From positions 682,001-746,000 of the forward strand of contig NZ_RCHV01000002.1 in assembly GCF_003665095.1 (NCBI RefSeq): a stretch of DNA of 64,000 nt, written 5' to 3'. The notes beneath the pieces are model-generated. The model did not search any database. It had not been told where the DNA came from and worked only from the letters and a program-made list of their open reading frames with translations. Source of the stretch: Streptomyces sp. Z26 (GTDB taxonomy: Bacteria > Actinomycetota > Actinomycetes > Streptomycetales > Streptomycetaceae). This document shows positions 1 through 9,243 of the stretch, in pieces (position 1 is the stretch's first letter; each line of letters opens with the position of its first letter). The translations under genes and the position numbers were made by a program.

Positions 1-147
1 CCGTGTGCGGGGGTACGTGGGTCATGCGGCCACGCTAGAGCCGACTTGCGCAAGCAGCACGCCACGTCCCGGCTTACGCAAGACGATGGCCGCGCGCACT
101 GCCGTACGCGCAAGGCGCGACGGCTCGGCCCCGCGTGCCCGCGCCTC

Positions 148-900
148 TCAGTCCGGCTTGCGCCACACGGAGACGTGCTTCGTGGCGTGCTCGGTGAAGG
201 GCGTTCCGTCCCAGTCCGCGACGCGGCGCTCCCGTTCGAGCCCGGCGATGCGGGCCATCAGGTCCAGCTCCGCGGGCCAGGCGTAACGGTGCCGGGAGCT
301 GCCCCGGCGGTAACGCACCTCGGCCGCCCCGTCTCCGTCCTCGCGGGTGAAGTGGTGGGAGACGAGGAGCTGTTCCGCCAGGTCGAACGTGTCGAAGCCG
401 AGGTGCCGTTCGGACACGTCGAAGGGAACGGCGACCTGGCCGGGCGGCAGGAACCGCAGCGGCGGTACGCCCAGTTCGATGACGAACCGACCGCCGGGCG
501 CCAAGTGGCGTGCGGCGTTGCGGAAGCACTCGACCTGCTCGTCCTGGGTGAGGAGGTTGGAGATGGTGTTGTAGACGAGGTACACGAGGGTGAACTCCCC
601 GGGTACGCGGGTCGTCGCCATGTCCCCGATCGTCACCGGGAGCGCGTCCGCGGCGATCTTGCGGCGCAGGACGGCGGCCATGTCCTCGGAGAGTTCGATG
701 CCTGCGACAGGGACTCCGCGTTCCCGGAGCGGTACGCCGACGCGTCCCGTACCGATGGCGAACTCCAGGGCGCGGCCGTTCCCGGCGAGCCCGGCGAGGA
801 AGTCGAGGGTCGGTCCGAGGACGGCGGCCGAGGACATCTCGGTCTCCTCGGCGTCGTAGCGGTCGGCGGTCTCACGGGTCCACAGCTCGCTGCTCGTCAC
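148..900 (-). CDS. class I SAM-dependent methyltransferase
   Basis: About 250 residues with a Rossmann-type SAM-binding motif I (LEFAIGTGRVGVPL) near residue 45, followed by an acidic end of strand 2 (GIELSEDM) and a motif IV-like region (TLVYLVYNTISNLL). This is the usual layout of a stand-alone small-molecule or protein methyltransferase; the substrate cannot be read from the sequence. The chosen start is the GTG before TSSELW; an in-frame start 42 bp upstream would add a Pro/Arg-rich extension with no family support. It is read toward the left edge and separated from the XRE-cupin gene by about 190 bp, so it is probably transcribed alone. Confidence 0.85.
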   Translation of the reverse strand: MTSSELWTRETADRYDAEETEMSSAAVLGPTLDFLAGLAGNGRALEFAIGTGRVGVPLRERGVPVAGIELSEDMAAVLRRKIAADALPVTIGDMATTRVPGEFTLVYLVYNTISNLLTQDEQVECFRNAARHLAPGGRFVIELGVPPLRFLPPGQVAVPFDVSERHLGFDTFDLAEQLLVSHHFTREDGDGAAEVRYRRGSSRHRYAWPAELDLMARIAGLERERRVADWDGTPFTEHATKHVSVWRKPD

Positions 901-1086
901 GGGCGGACACTCTGCCGGGCGCGGCGCGGCCTGTCGACGCAATTACGGACCGCTGGCCGCGGGGGCACAGGCCGCCGGGCGCGGGCCGGTGCGTGCGGGT
1001 CGGTACGTGCGGTTCTCGGGCGAGGCACCCGCTCCGCGCGCGAGCAGCCGTACGCCCCCTCCGCGTGGACCGTTCCCGCGCCCTCC

Positions 1087-1680
1087 CTACTCCCCGTTCG
1101 CCGTGTCGGTGTCGCCGCGCTGGTGGCCGCGGCGGGCGTCACGGTCGAAGATCCCGAGGAGTTCGCAGGGTCCCCCCTCGGCCCCGATGGCGTGCGGCAG
1201 CATCGTCGGGAACTCCGCCGCCTGGTTGGCCTCCACCCGGAACCGCCGGTGGCCCAGCATCAGCACCGCGGTGCCGGACAGGACGACCAGCCACTCGCGT
1301 CCGGGGTGGGCGCGCATGCGCGAGGGGTTGTCGGGCGGCGGCTCGGTCATGCGCTGGCGCATGACCGTCATCCCCGGCTCCGCCCTGATGGGCCAGCTCA
1401 TGCGGCTGTGGGCGGAGTCGATGATCGGGCTGGTGACGACGTCGTCGGAGGCGGTCTCGACGAGCTGGTCGAGGGTCGTGTCCAGGGCTCGGGCGAGGGT
1501 GACGAGGCTGTCGAGGGCGAGGCGGCGCTGACCGTTCTCGATACGGCTGAGCGTGGACTGGCTGAGGCGGGCGCGCGTCGCCAGCTCCTCCAGGGACCAG
1601 CCCTGCGCGACGCGCAGGGCCCGGATGCGCTTGCGTACCAGGCTGTCCAGATCGCCATCGGTTTGCGTCATAGGCAACAT
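1087..1680 (-). CDS. XRE-family regulator with C-terminal cupin domain
   Basis: About 197 residues. An N-terminal helix-turn-helix (RIRALRVAQGWSLEELATRA, then LSQSTLSRIENGQR) is followed by a cupin-type sensor half (HPGREWLVVLSGTAVLMLG, then a FPTMLPHAIGAEGG turn). Proteins of this build are small cytoplasmic repressors or activators that sense a small ligand through the cupin. Two ATG starts lie three codons apart (1680 and 1671); neither has a strong ribosome site. The gene is divergent from the flavin oxidoreductase at 1801 across 120 bp, so control of that gene and of the MFS exporter behind it is the natural inference. Confidence 0.88.
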   Translation of the reverse strand: MLPMTQTDGDLDSLVRKRIRALRVAQGWSLEELATRARLSQSTLSRIENGQRRLALDSLVTLARALDTTLDQLVETASDDVVTSPIIDSAHSRMSWPIRAEPGMTVMRQRMTEPPPDNPSRMRAHPGREWLVVLSGTAVLMLGHRRFRVEANQAAEFPTMLPHAIGAEGGPCELLGIFDRDARRGHQRGDTDTANGE

Positions 1681-1800
1681 CGTATGCCCTGGATGCAAGA
1701 CGCGCCTACCGTCGTGCGTACGGACCCCGACCCACCGGGGCCACCCGCGCGGAGCGAGCACCGCTCACGCGGCTGACACCTCCCGAAGGGAGCCGGAACG

Positions 1801-3045
1801 ATGCCCCGCACCCCCTCCGCACACGGAACCGACTCACACGCCGCCGCCGTCCACACGACCACCTCGGACCACCCGGACGCCTCCGTCCCCGGGGGCATCT
1901 CCGTACACCCCGGCAACCCGGACGGAACCACCGCACCTCCGGCCGGGTCCGCCACCGACCCGGTCGGGAACGACACCCTGCCGCACGGGACGGTCGACGC
2001 GGTGGTGATCGGCGGCGGCGCCGCGGGCCTCAACGGCGCGCTGATGCTTGCCCGTTCACGCCGCTCCGTCGTCGTGGTGGACGGCGGCGCCCCGCGCAAC
2101 GCACCCGCCGACAGCGTCCACGGACTGCTCGGGCTGGACGGCGTGCCGCCCGCCGAACTGCTGGCGAGGGGCCGGGACGAGGTACGTCGCTACGGCGGTC
2201 TGGTCGTCCACGGCCAGGTCGTCTCGGCCGAACCGGCCCCGCGGACTGGCGCCGTCGGTGCTGACGGCACCGCCGCCACCAGGGCGGGCGCCGGACACGA
2301 ACCGGCGGATCGCGCCGACGACCCCCTGTTCACCGTCGCTCTCGCCGACGGCCGCACCCTGACGGCACGCCGCCTGCTGGTCGCCACCGGGCTCCGGGAC
2401 GTACTGCCCGACGTCCCCGGTCTCGCGGAGCACTGGGGGCACGGCGTCGTGCACTGCCCGTACTGCCACGGCTGGGAGGTCCGCGACGAGCCCATCGGCG
2501 TACTCGCCACGGGACCGGCCTCCGTCCACCACGCACTGCTGTTCCGCCAACTGACCGACGATCTCGTGTACTTCACCCGCGGCACCGTGCTGGACGACAA
2601 CACCCGCGCGAAGTTCGCCGCCCGTGGCGTCCGGGTCGTCGACGCACCCGTCGAGGAGGTCGTACGGGCCGACGGCGGCGGCATCGCCGGAGTACGCCTG
2701 GCCGACGGGCAGTTCGTCGCCCGTAGCGTCCTGGCCGTCGCGACCACGCTGTGGGCGCGCACAGAAGGGCTGGACGGGCTGGGGCTGCCGATGGAGGACG
2801 TGCCCGGCGGTATGGGACGCCGCTTCGCCGCCGCTGCGGCGGGCGTCACCGAGGTGCCCGGCGTATGGGTCGCGGGCAACGCCACCGACGTCACCGCCCA
2901 GGTCGGCGCCTCCGCCGCGGCGGGTGCCCTGGCCGGGGCCCATATCAATGCCGCGCTGGCCACCGCCGACACCGACGCGGCCCTCACCGCGCCCTCTGCC
3001 GCTACGGCGCCCGGCACCACTCCCGCGCCCGTGCCCGCCATCTGA
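1801..3045 (+). CDS. FAD/NAD(P)-dependent oxidoreductase, thioredoxin-reductase-like
   Basis: 414 residues. An FAD-binding GGGAAGLNGALMLARS motif sits near residue 70, after a 65-residue hydrophilic Thr/Pro/Gly-rich leader of unknown purpose. A CPYCHGWE motif near residue 219 matches the redox CxxC position of thioredoxin reductase relatives, and a second dinucleotide region and a GVWVAGNATD C-terminal FAD motif follow. The ATG is preceded by GAAGGGAG at good spacing, so the long leader appears real. Related actinobacterial proteins act as flavin disulfide oxidoreductases or thiol oxidases with unassigned substrates. It is divergent from the XRE-cupin gene and 143 bp upstream of the MFS exporter, suggesting one regulated unit. 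Confidence 0.88.
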   Translation: MPRTPSAHGTDSHAAAVHTTTSDHPDASVPGGISVHPGNPDGTTAPPAGSATDPVGNDTLPHGTVDAVVIGGGAAGLNGALMLARSRRSVVVVDGGAPRNAPADSVHGLLGLDGVPPAELLARGRDEVRRYGGLVVHGQVVSAEPAPRTGAVGADGTAATRAGAGHEPADRADDPLFTVALADGRTLTARRLLVATGLRDVLPDVPGLAEHWGHGVVHCPYCHGWEVRDEPIGVLATGPASVHHALLFRQLTDDLVYFTRGTVLDDNTRAKFAARGVRVVDAPVEEVVRADGGGIAGVRLADGQFVARSVLAVATTLWARTEGLDGLGLPMEDVPGGMGRRFAAAAAGVTEVPGVWVAGNATDVTAQVGASAAAGALAGAHINAALATADTDAALTAPSAATAPGTTPAPVPAI

Positions 3046-3188
3046 GCCCGGCCCACCAGGCCGGACCTGCGGCCCGGCGCACTCCGACCCCGACACTCAG
3101 CCACCCCGCCCGGCCGCCCCACAGGGGGCGGCAGACGCGGGCCGTCACCCAGCCGGGGCACGGCCCCGGCCCCCGCCGAGAGGAACCC

Positions 3189-5018
3189 ATGAGCACGAAC
3201 CCGCCCCCGAGACAGTCGGCCGGGGAGGACACCGCCGCCACGCCGACCGGCTCGGACGAGGCCGCCGCCCCGGACTCCCCACCCGTACCGGACGCGCGTC
3301 AGCTCCGTACGATCCTGATCGCCGTCTGCGTCGCGTTGATGGCCGTCATCTCGTCGGTCTCCGGGCTCAACGTCGCACAACCGGACATGGCCGTCGCCTT
3401 CGACGCGTCCCAGAGCACCGTGCTCTGGATCATCAACGTCTACGCCCTCGCCCTCGCCGCCCTTCTGCTGCCGCTCGGCGCCCTCGGTGACCGCCTCGGC
3501 CGGAAATCCACGCTGGTCGGCGGGCTGGTGGTGTTCGGCGCCGCCAGCGCCTTGGCGGGGCTCGCCCCGTCGGCGGAGGTGATGGTCGTCGCCCGGCTGG
3601 TCAGCGGTGTCGGAGCGGCGATGATCATGCCCGTGACACTGGCGGTCATCACCTCCACCTTCCCCGCCGCGGAACGGGGACGGGCGATCGGCGTGTGGAC
3701 GGGGGTCGCGGGTGGCGGTGGCGTGCTGGGCATGTTCCTGTCGGCCGCTCTGGTCGATGTCGCCACCTGGCGCTGGCTGTTCGTGCTCCCCGTCGCCCTG
3801 GTCCTGGTCGCACTCGTCATGGCGCTGCGCTCGGTGCCCGACTCCCGTGATTCTCCCGGGAGTTCCTTCGACACCATCGGCGCGCTGACCTCGTTCGTCG
3901 GCGTCGTCGGGCTCATCTTCGCCCTCCAGGAAGGCCCGGAACGCGGCTGGACCGCACCCGCGACCCTGACCGCCCTCGCCGTCGGCGTGCTCGCCGCCGT
4001 CTGCTTCGTGGCCTGGGAACTGCGGCGCGGTGACACCGCCCTGCTGGACGTACGCCTCTTCGGCGGACGCGGGCTCGCGGGCGGCTCCGTCACCCTGCTC
4101 GTGGTCTTCGGCGTGCAAGCGGGTGTCTTCGTGGTGCTGTTCCCGTTCTTCCAGGCGGTGCTCGGCTGGTCGGGGCTGCTGTCGACGCTCGCCCTGATGC
4201 CGACGGCCGTGCTGATGATGGCCGCCTCCGGGCTGGCCCCGAAGCTCTCCGCGCGGGTGGGGGCCCGCGCGACCATGGCGACCGGCGTCCTGTTGGCGGG
4301 AACCGGGCTCGCGCTCATGGCGGGCATCGTGTCCGTGGACGGCGGCTACGTCTCCGTCCTCCCCGGCATGCTCGCGATGGGGCTCGGCATGGGGCTGTCG
4401 ATGACGCCGTCCACGGAAGCGATCACCGGGGCGCTGCCGCGCGAGCGGCAGGGTGTGGCCTCGGCCCTGAACGACGTCACGCGCGAGTTCGGCACCGCCC
4501 TCGGCGTCGCCCTGCTGGGCGCGCTCCTGTCGGCCGGTTACCGCGGTGCCGTGGACGACAGGCTCGCCGGGATACCCGTGGACTCCGCCGATGCCGCCCG
4601 CGAGGGTGTCGCCAACGCGGTGGAGGCCGCGAACGGCGCGGGCTCCCGCGGCCCCGAACTGGTCGACGCCGCCCGGCAGTCCTTCGTGGACGGCTGGCAG
4701 CAGGCCATGTGGGCCGGGGTCGCCGTGATGGGCGCACTGTTCCTGTACGTCCTCCTGCGCGGCCCGGACTCGCCCGCCCCGGAGACCGTTGGTTCGGGGA
4801 CCGCCGGTGAGCCGGAGACCGCTGTGCGGGAGTCCGTACAGCGGCAGACCGGCGTCCCGGAGGGTCCGGCGACGGACAAGCTCGCACAGACCGCCCGTAC
4901 GCGGAACGGCGGCGTACCGAGCACACCGGCGGACGGCGAGCAGCACGACGGCGTACGCGAGAGCGACGAGCAACGGGACGACGCCCCGGAGTCCGCCAGG
5001 ACCACCGCCACGTCGTGA
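3189..5018 (+). CDS. MFS transporter, DHA2 (14-TM) drug exporter family
   Basis: 609 residues starting at an ATG with an upstream GAGAGGA site. About 14 hydrophobic segments lie between residues 40 and 525. The loop 2-3 motif A is clear (LGALGDRLGRKSTLVGG), and motif C is represented by a GVAGGGGVLG stretch. The build is that of proton-driven EmrB/QacA-type multidrug or metabolite exporters in the inner membrane. The last 75 residues are hydrophilic, charged and low in complexity, probably a cytoplasmic tail. It follows the flavin oxidoreductase on the same strand, so the pair may modify and export one compound. The gene ends convergently with the sigma factor gene. Confidence 0.9.
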   Translation: MSTNPPPRQSAGEDTAATPTGSDEAAAPDSPPVPDARQLRTILIAVCVALMAVISSVSGLNVAQPDMAVAFDASQSTVLWIINVYALALAALLLPLGALGDRLGRKSTLVGGLVVFGAASALAGLAPSAEVMVVARLVSGVGAAMIMPVTLAVITSTFPAAERGRAIGVWTGVAGGGGVLGMFLSAALVDVATWRWLFVLPVALVLVALVMALRSVPDSRDSPGSSFDTIGALTSFVGVVGLIFALQEGPERGWTAPATLTALAVGVLAAVCFVAWELRRGDTALLDVRLFGGRGLAGGSVTLLVVFGVQAGVFVVLFPFFQAVLGWSGLLSTLALMPTAVLMMAASGLAPKLSARVGARATMATGVLLAGTGLALMAGIVSVDGGYVSVLPGMLAMGLGMGLSMTPSTEAITGALPRERQGVASALNDVTREFGTALGVALLGALLSAGYRGAVDDRLAGIPVDSADAAREGVANAVEAANGAGSRGPELVDAARQSFVDGWQQAMWAGVAVMGALFLYVLLRGPDSPAPETVGSGTAGEPETAVRESVQRQTGVPEGPATDKLAQTARTRNGGVPSTPADGEQHDGVRESDEQRDDAPESARTTATS

Positions 5019-5062
5019 GGTCCGGTCCGGAGCGGCGGCACGGGTCCGTCGGGTGGGTGCCG

Positions 5063-6319
5063 TCATGCGGTACCTCCCGCGCCGGGGCCGGAGTCGGTCC
5101 CGCTGCCCGTGCCAGGTTCGGTTGCCCCGGACACGGCCCCCGCTTCGGCTTCGGCTTCGGCGGAGGCGGCGGAGGCGGTGCCACGTTCGGCGTTCAGGCG
5201 TGCCGCCTGGCGCGTCAGGTGGTCACGTTCCGCAAGGTTGGGCGCCTTACGGGCGGCTTCCGCGTACAGCCGTGCGGCCGTCGCCGGGGCTCCGTCCCGC
5301 TCGTGGAGGTACGCCGCCACGGCGTCGTAGCGGGGGACGGACGCCTCCACTTCGGCGAGCGCCGCCAGTCCGGCGCGTGGGCCGTCGGCCTCACCGACGG
5401 CCACGGCGCGGTTGAGTCGGACGACCGGGCTGTCCGTGAGGAGTGCCAACTCGTCGTACCACTCGACGATCTGCACCCAGTCCGTCTCCTCGGCGGCGGG
5501 GGCGTCGGCGTGCAGCGCCGCGATCGCGGCCTGTGCCTGGAACTCGCCCAGCCGGTCGCGGGCGAGCGCCGCCTGGAGGATGTCGATGCCCTCTGCGATG
5601 GCCACGGTGTCCCACCGTGTACGGTCCTGCTCCGCGAGCGGTACGAGGCTCCCGTCCGACGCCGTACGGGCAGCGCGCCGGGCGTGGTGGAGCAGCATCA
5701 GCGCCAGCAGCCCCGCCACCTCGGGGTGGTCGAAACCGGCGGCCAGTTGCCGGGTCAGTCGGATCGCCTCGGCGGCGAGGTCGACGTCGCCGGAGTAGCC
5801 CTCGTTGAAGACGAGGTAGAGGACGCGCAGCACCGTGGCGACGTCTCCCGGCTGCTCGAACCGCGCGCCGGAGACGGTGCGCTTCGCGCGGCTGACGCGC
5901 TGCGCCATGGTGGCCTCGGGGACCATGTAGGCGTCGGCGATCTGGCGGGTGGTGAGCCCGCCGACGGCGCGCAGGGTGAGCGCGACCGCCGACGACGGCG
6001 TCAACGACGGGTGAGCGCACAGGAAGTAGAGCTGGAGCGTGTCGTCCCCCGCCGGTACGGGGCCCTGCCCCGGCTCGTCCTCGACGCGGTCCTCACGACG
6101 GCGCCGAGCGGTGTCGGCCCGCGCCGCGTCGAGGAACCGGCGCCAGGCCACGGTCACCAGCCACCCCTTCGGGTCGCGTGGCATGTCGGACGGCCAGACG
6201 CGTACGGCCTCGACCAGCGCGTCCTGTACGGCGTCCTCCGCCGCGGCGAAGTCGGCCCCGCGGCGGACGAGGACACCGAGCACGCTCGGCGTGAGGGTAC
6301 GGAGCTGGAACTCGTCCAC
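5063..6319 (-). CDS. ECF42-type RNA polymerase sigma factor with C-terminal extension
   Basis: About 418 residues from the GTG at 6319, which has a GAAGGGG site upstream; an in-frame start 27 codons earlier lacks support. Region 2 (FAAAEDAVQDALVEAVRVWP) and region 4 (LTLRAVGGLTTRQIADAYMV, then PEATMAQRVSRAK) are clear in the first 190 residues. The remaining ~220 residues form the helical, TPR-like extension (DUF6596) that marks ECF42 factors; in that group no anti-sigma factor is known and the extension is thought to control activity. It lies 90 bp behind the DGPF/YCII gene, the usual partner of this group. The C-terminus is Glu/Ala/Gly rich and disordered-looking. Confidence 0.93.
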   Translation of the reverse strand: MDEFQLRTLTPSVLGVLVRRGADFAAAEDAVQDALVEAVRVWPSDMPRDPKGWLVTVAWRRFLDAARADTARRRREDRVEDEPGQGPVPAGDDTLQLYFLCAHPSLTPSSAVALTLRAVGGLTTRQIADAYMVPEATMAQRVSRAKRTVSGARFEQPGDVATVLRVLYLVFNEGYSGDVDLAAEAIRLTRQLAAGFDHPEVAGLLALMLLHHARRAARTASDGSLVPLAEQDRTRWDTVAIAEGIDILQAALARDRLGEFQAQAAIAALHADAPAAEETDWVQIVEWYDELALLTDSPVVRLNRAVAVGEADGPRAGLAALAEVEASVPRYDAVAAYLHERDGAPATAARLYAEAARKAPNLAERDHLTRQAARLNAERGTASAASAEAEAEAGAVSGATEPGTGSGTDSGPGAGGTA

Positions 6320-6409
6320 CGTGCCTGTCCCCTTCCCCTCGGTCTGCCCCTTCGCCCCACAGAAGTCCGTCCTCCGGTCCGCCGCGTTCGCCTCTCCCAC
6401 CTCGGGCCG

Positions 6410-6817
6410 TCACTCCGTGATGGTGGGCGGCTCGGTGAGGAAGGGGCGCAGCTCCAGCCACTCGTGGATCGGCTTCCCGCCCGCACCGGGAGCGGCCGAC
6501 AGCTCCCCGGCCAGTTCGACGGCGCGCTCGTAGCTGTCGACATCGATGATCATCCAGCCCGCGATGAGGTCCTTCGTCTCAGCGAACGGGCCGTCGGTGA
6601 CAGGCGGGCGGCCCTCGCCGTCGTACTTGACGAAGGTGCCCTCGGGGGACAGCGCCTGGGCGTCGACGAACTCGCCGGTCTGCTCCAGCCGGGCCGCGAA
6701 GTCGCTCATGTACGTCATGTGGGCCGAGATCTCCTCCGGCGTCCACTTGTCCATGGGCACGTCGTTCACCGGCGCCGGGGCTCCGCGGTAGTGCTTCAGC
6801 ATCAGGTACTTGGCCAT
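6410..6817 (-). CDS. YCII-related DGPF-domain protein
   Basis: 135 residues from an ATG with a strong upstream CGAGGAGAAC. The N-terminus (MAKYLMLKHYRG) and the DGPFAETKDLIAGWMIID segment are the family hallmarks of the DGPF/YCII-related fold, a small alpha/beta barrel-like dimer. Genes of this kind regularly sit beside ECF42 sigma factors and are often their targets. Biochemical function is not established; roles in small-molecule or peroxide-type chemistry have been suggested for YCII relatives. It is first in a two-gene unit with the sigma factor. Confidence 0.92.
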   Translation of the reverse strand: MAKYLMLKHYRGAPAPVNDVPMDKWTPEEISAHMTYMSDFAARLEQTGEFVDAQALSPEGTFVKYDGEGRPPVTDGPFAETKDLIAGWMIIDVDSYERAVELAGELSAAPGAGGKPIHEWLELRPFLTEPPTITE

Positions 6818-7019
6818 GGTGTTCTCCTCGGTCCGGGGCGGTCCATTCTGGCCGCCTTCACCACGGGGACGGAGCTGGCAGCGGGTTCTCGACATCGCTG
6901 CCGAACTTTTCCGCGACTTTCTCGGAGCGGCGCCCGCCCGCCTCTCCCCCGTACTCCCGCAATCGCACGTACCCGCAGGTCAACGACTGCGTACGCGGCC
7001 ACCACCAAAGCCGCCGTGT

Positions 7020-7367
7020 TCACGTCACCGGGTCCTCCAGCAGCGTGATGCGGTTGCCGTCGGGGTCGTCCAGCGACGCGAACCGCGTCCGTGTGCCGCC
7101 GGGCCGCACCGGGCCCGCGATCAGTCCGCGCGCCGCCAACTCGGTCACCGCCCCGTCCAGCTCGGGCACTTCGAGGTTGAGGTACGTCGATCCGGCACGC
7201 TCCGGGTCCTCGAACACCTGCAGCCAGCCGCCCGCCGTGAGATGCCAGTCGGCCAGCGACGGCATGGGGCGGGAGTCCGCGGGGCGGCCGAGCAGCCGCT
7301 CGTACCAGGTCACCGCCGTCTCCACGTCCTGTACCGGCGCGACCATCAGTACCCGTGCGATGTCCAT
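7020..7367 (-). CDS. VOC/glyoxalase-fold protein
   Basis: 115 residues with one vicinal-oxygen-chelate module pair: the opening strand MDIARVLMVAPVQDVETAV, WYERLLGRPAD, and the closing RTRFASLDDPDGNRITLLE, which is the classic end of bleomycin-resistance/dioxygenase-fold proteins. The final Glu is a plausible metal ligand. Substrate unknown. The ATG at 7367 opens exactly at the conserved first strand; longer in-frame extensions have shadow-like composition. No obvious operon partner on either side. Confidence 0.85.
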   Translation of the reverse strand: MDIARVLMVAPVQDVETAVTWYERLLGRPADSRPMPSLADWHLTAGGWLQVFEDPERAGSTYLNLEVPELDGAVTELAARGLIAGPVRPGGTRTRFASLDDPDGNRITLLEDPVT

Positions 7368-7541
7368 GCGTGTCACCTGTCTTCTCCGTGAGGGTGTGCG
7401 GTCTTCCGCACCTGCTCCTGGGGTGGACGAGGCGCGTGCACGGAACTCATCGGTTCGCCCGCTGTCCGCGCCGTACCGCCGGACGTCCGGCACCTCCTCT
7501 CCACCCGCGCACCCGCGCACCCGCCACGCGCGAGCCGTCGG

Positions 7542-8837
7542 TCAGGGCACGAATGCCACGTCGGGGTGGCGCGACGACGGGCCGTCCAGCAGACCGTCGT
7601 CCCGGCCCAGCAGCCAGCGGTCGAAGAACGAGGTCGTGTAGGCCCGTACGGCGGCCACGGCACGCACCGGATCGACAGTGCCGACGGCGTCCTCCAACAC
7701 CTCGCGCGGGACCCCGGTCTGTGGCAGGAGCGCCTCCAGGTCCGCGTACGACTGGTGCTTTCCGCGCCGCAGCGTCAGATCGCGGTGCCAGCCGCGCGTG
7801 TGCGACCAGAACGCCCGCCACGAAGGCTCCGTGGTGTGGTTGCTCCCGTCCCTGCCCATCAGCAGGAACGGGCGGTCCAGGCCGTGGCGGGCCACGGGCA
7901 TGAGGTTGGTTCCGTTCGGCTCCTGGTTGTACTCAAGGGTGCCGTCCAGATTGACGCCCGCACGCAGCCGCCGGTCCTCGTACATCCCCTGCGCCGCGGT
8001 GGTGCCACCCGCGGACTGCCCGAGTGCTCCCACCCGCGACAGGTCCATGACGGGGGCGAGCCGTGCGAGGGGCGAGTCCGTGCGCGGTGCTCCGCCGCCC
8101 TGCCGTACGGCCCGCTCGCACGCGTCGAGCACGAAGCGGAGATCGTCGACACGGACTCGTAGCACCTTCTCCAGCAGCGCGGGGACGGTGCCGTTCCGCT
8201 GGGCCTCCTCGAACTCCGCGAGCATCGGCTCGTTGCCCCTGACCGAGCCGTCGGGGAACTGCACCGCCGGGGACTCGTAGGTGTGGTCCAGCGTGACGAC
8301 CACGTATCCCCTGCTGGCCAGTTCCTCGACCAGGACGGTGCCCCAGGTGCGCGGGTCGCCCGTGCCTGGCGAGTACAGCAGCACCGGCCGGGGTCCACCG
8401 CGTGTGTCGGGTGGTGCGCCCGCGTACGCGTGCGTGCGCGTCGCCGCCCAGTCGACCGTCCCCTCCGGGACGCCGAACCCCGGAGCGCGTGCGGTGGCGA
8501 AACGCTCGGCCGCGCCCCGCCGCATGTGCGGCGCGAGAGTGTGCCCACCGGCTCCTCGTGCCGGATACCAGACGCTCGCCATCAACTCCCTTGGCCTGCC
8601 CGGCTGCCAGGGGTCGCGCCGTGACCGATCGACGAGCGGCACCTCGGTCGTGCCGACCGGATACGGCCCGGTCGGTGGGGGCAGCCGCAGCCGTACGGGC
8701 GAGGGCCGGTCCCCGTGCGCTCCGCGACGCATCGGGTCGGCGGGCGCGCCCGGCGCGGCGTACATCAGGGCGGCCGTCGCGGCCGCCAGCCCGGAGGCGA
8801 GGAAGGTGCGGCGGGAGAACACGCTCGGTGAGGTCAT
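7542..8837 (-). CDS. Tat-exported alpha/beta hydrolase, PAF-acetylhydrolase-like
   Basis: 431 residues. The N-terminus carries a twin-arginine signal (FSRRTFLASGLAAATAA) with cleavage expected near residue 30. The body has a nucleophile elbow GALGQSAGGTTAAQG (GxSxG), an early oxyanion-type PVLLYSPGTG strand, an acid candidate in the FLLMGRDGSNH strand and a catalytic His in RRGKHQSYAD. This matches secreted platelet-activating-factor acetylhydrolase/lipase-like and dienelactone-like hydrolases that cleave short acyl esters. The residue order Ser-Asp-His fits. It stands alone; the 400 bp upstream have no recognised gene. Confidence 0.88.
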   Translation of the reverse strand: MTSPSVFSRRTFLASGLAAATAALMYAAPGAPADPMRRGAHGDRPSPVRLRLPPPTGPYPVGTTEVPLVDRSRRDPWQPGRPRELMASVWYPARGAGGHTLAPHMRRGAAERFATARAPGFGVPEGTVDWAATRTHAYAGAPPDTRGGPRPVLLYSPGTGDPRTWGTVLVEELASRGYVVVTLDHTYESPAVQFPDGSVRGNEPMLAEFEEAQRNGTVPALLEKVLRVRVDDLRFVLDACERAVRQGGGAPRTDSPLARLAPVMDLSRVGALGQSAGGTTAAQGMYEDRRLRAGVNLDGTLEYNQEPNGTNLMPVARHGLDRPFLLMGRDGSNHTTEPSWRAFWSHTRGWHRDLTLRRGKHQSYADLEALLPQTGVPREVLEDAVGTVDPVRAVAAVRAYTTSFFDRWLLGRDDGLLDGPSSRHPDVAFVP

Positions 8838-9243
8838 ACGTCCATGCTGGTCGGCCCGACAGCCTGGGTCTATTGCGGCTCTCCGCACAGTTGGGGTGCG
8901 GTTTTCCCCCAGAAGCCGGGTCAGGCATCGCCGCGGGGATACTGCGAGACGTCGGCTCCGCATCGTTTCGCCCACGCCACGACATCCACCGACGCCCCTC
9001 CCGTCCTCGCGGTCTACTCCCTGAACTCGTCCGGGAGGGACCGCACTCCGGCTCGACGCTGCCGACGGATGGCCAGGCCCACCACCGCGTCACGAGGACC
9101 GGACCGTGGTGACGCCAGGCAGGAAAGGCGCAGCGCGCAGCCGGACGTACGAGGCCCGCGCGAGTGCACCCGGGGGTCGTCGCTGTCAGTGCCCGTGTAT
9201 ACGGTTGGTGACCGACCGTGCGTGCGAGTTGAGGGGATGGACC
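8838..9243. other. intergenic region without a recognised gene
   Basis: About 400 bp between the divergently read hydrolase and WXG-like genes. Open frames here have shadow-like Arg/Pro-rich composition and no family motifs. It must hold the promoters for both genes; a TATACG at about 9198-9203 could be a -10 element for the rightward toxin locus, but no convincing -35 was found. Confidence 0.4.

Noticed and set aside
46..1776. 576-residue forward frame across the methyltransferase and XRE genes
   Set aside because: Arg/Gly/Val-rich shadow of two real genes on the other strand, without family motifs.
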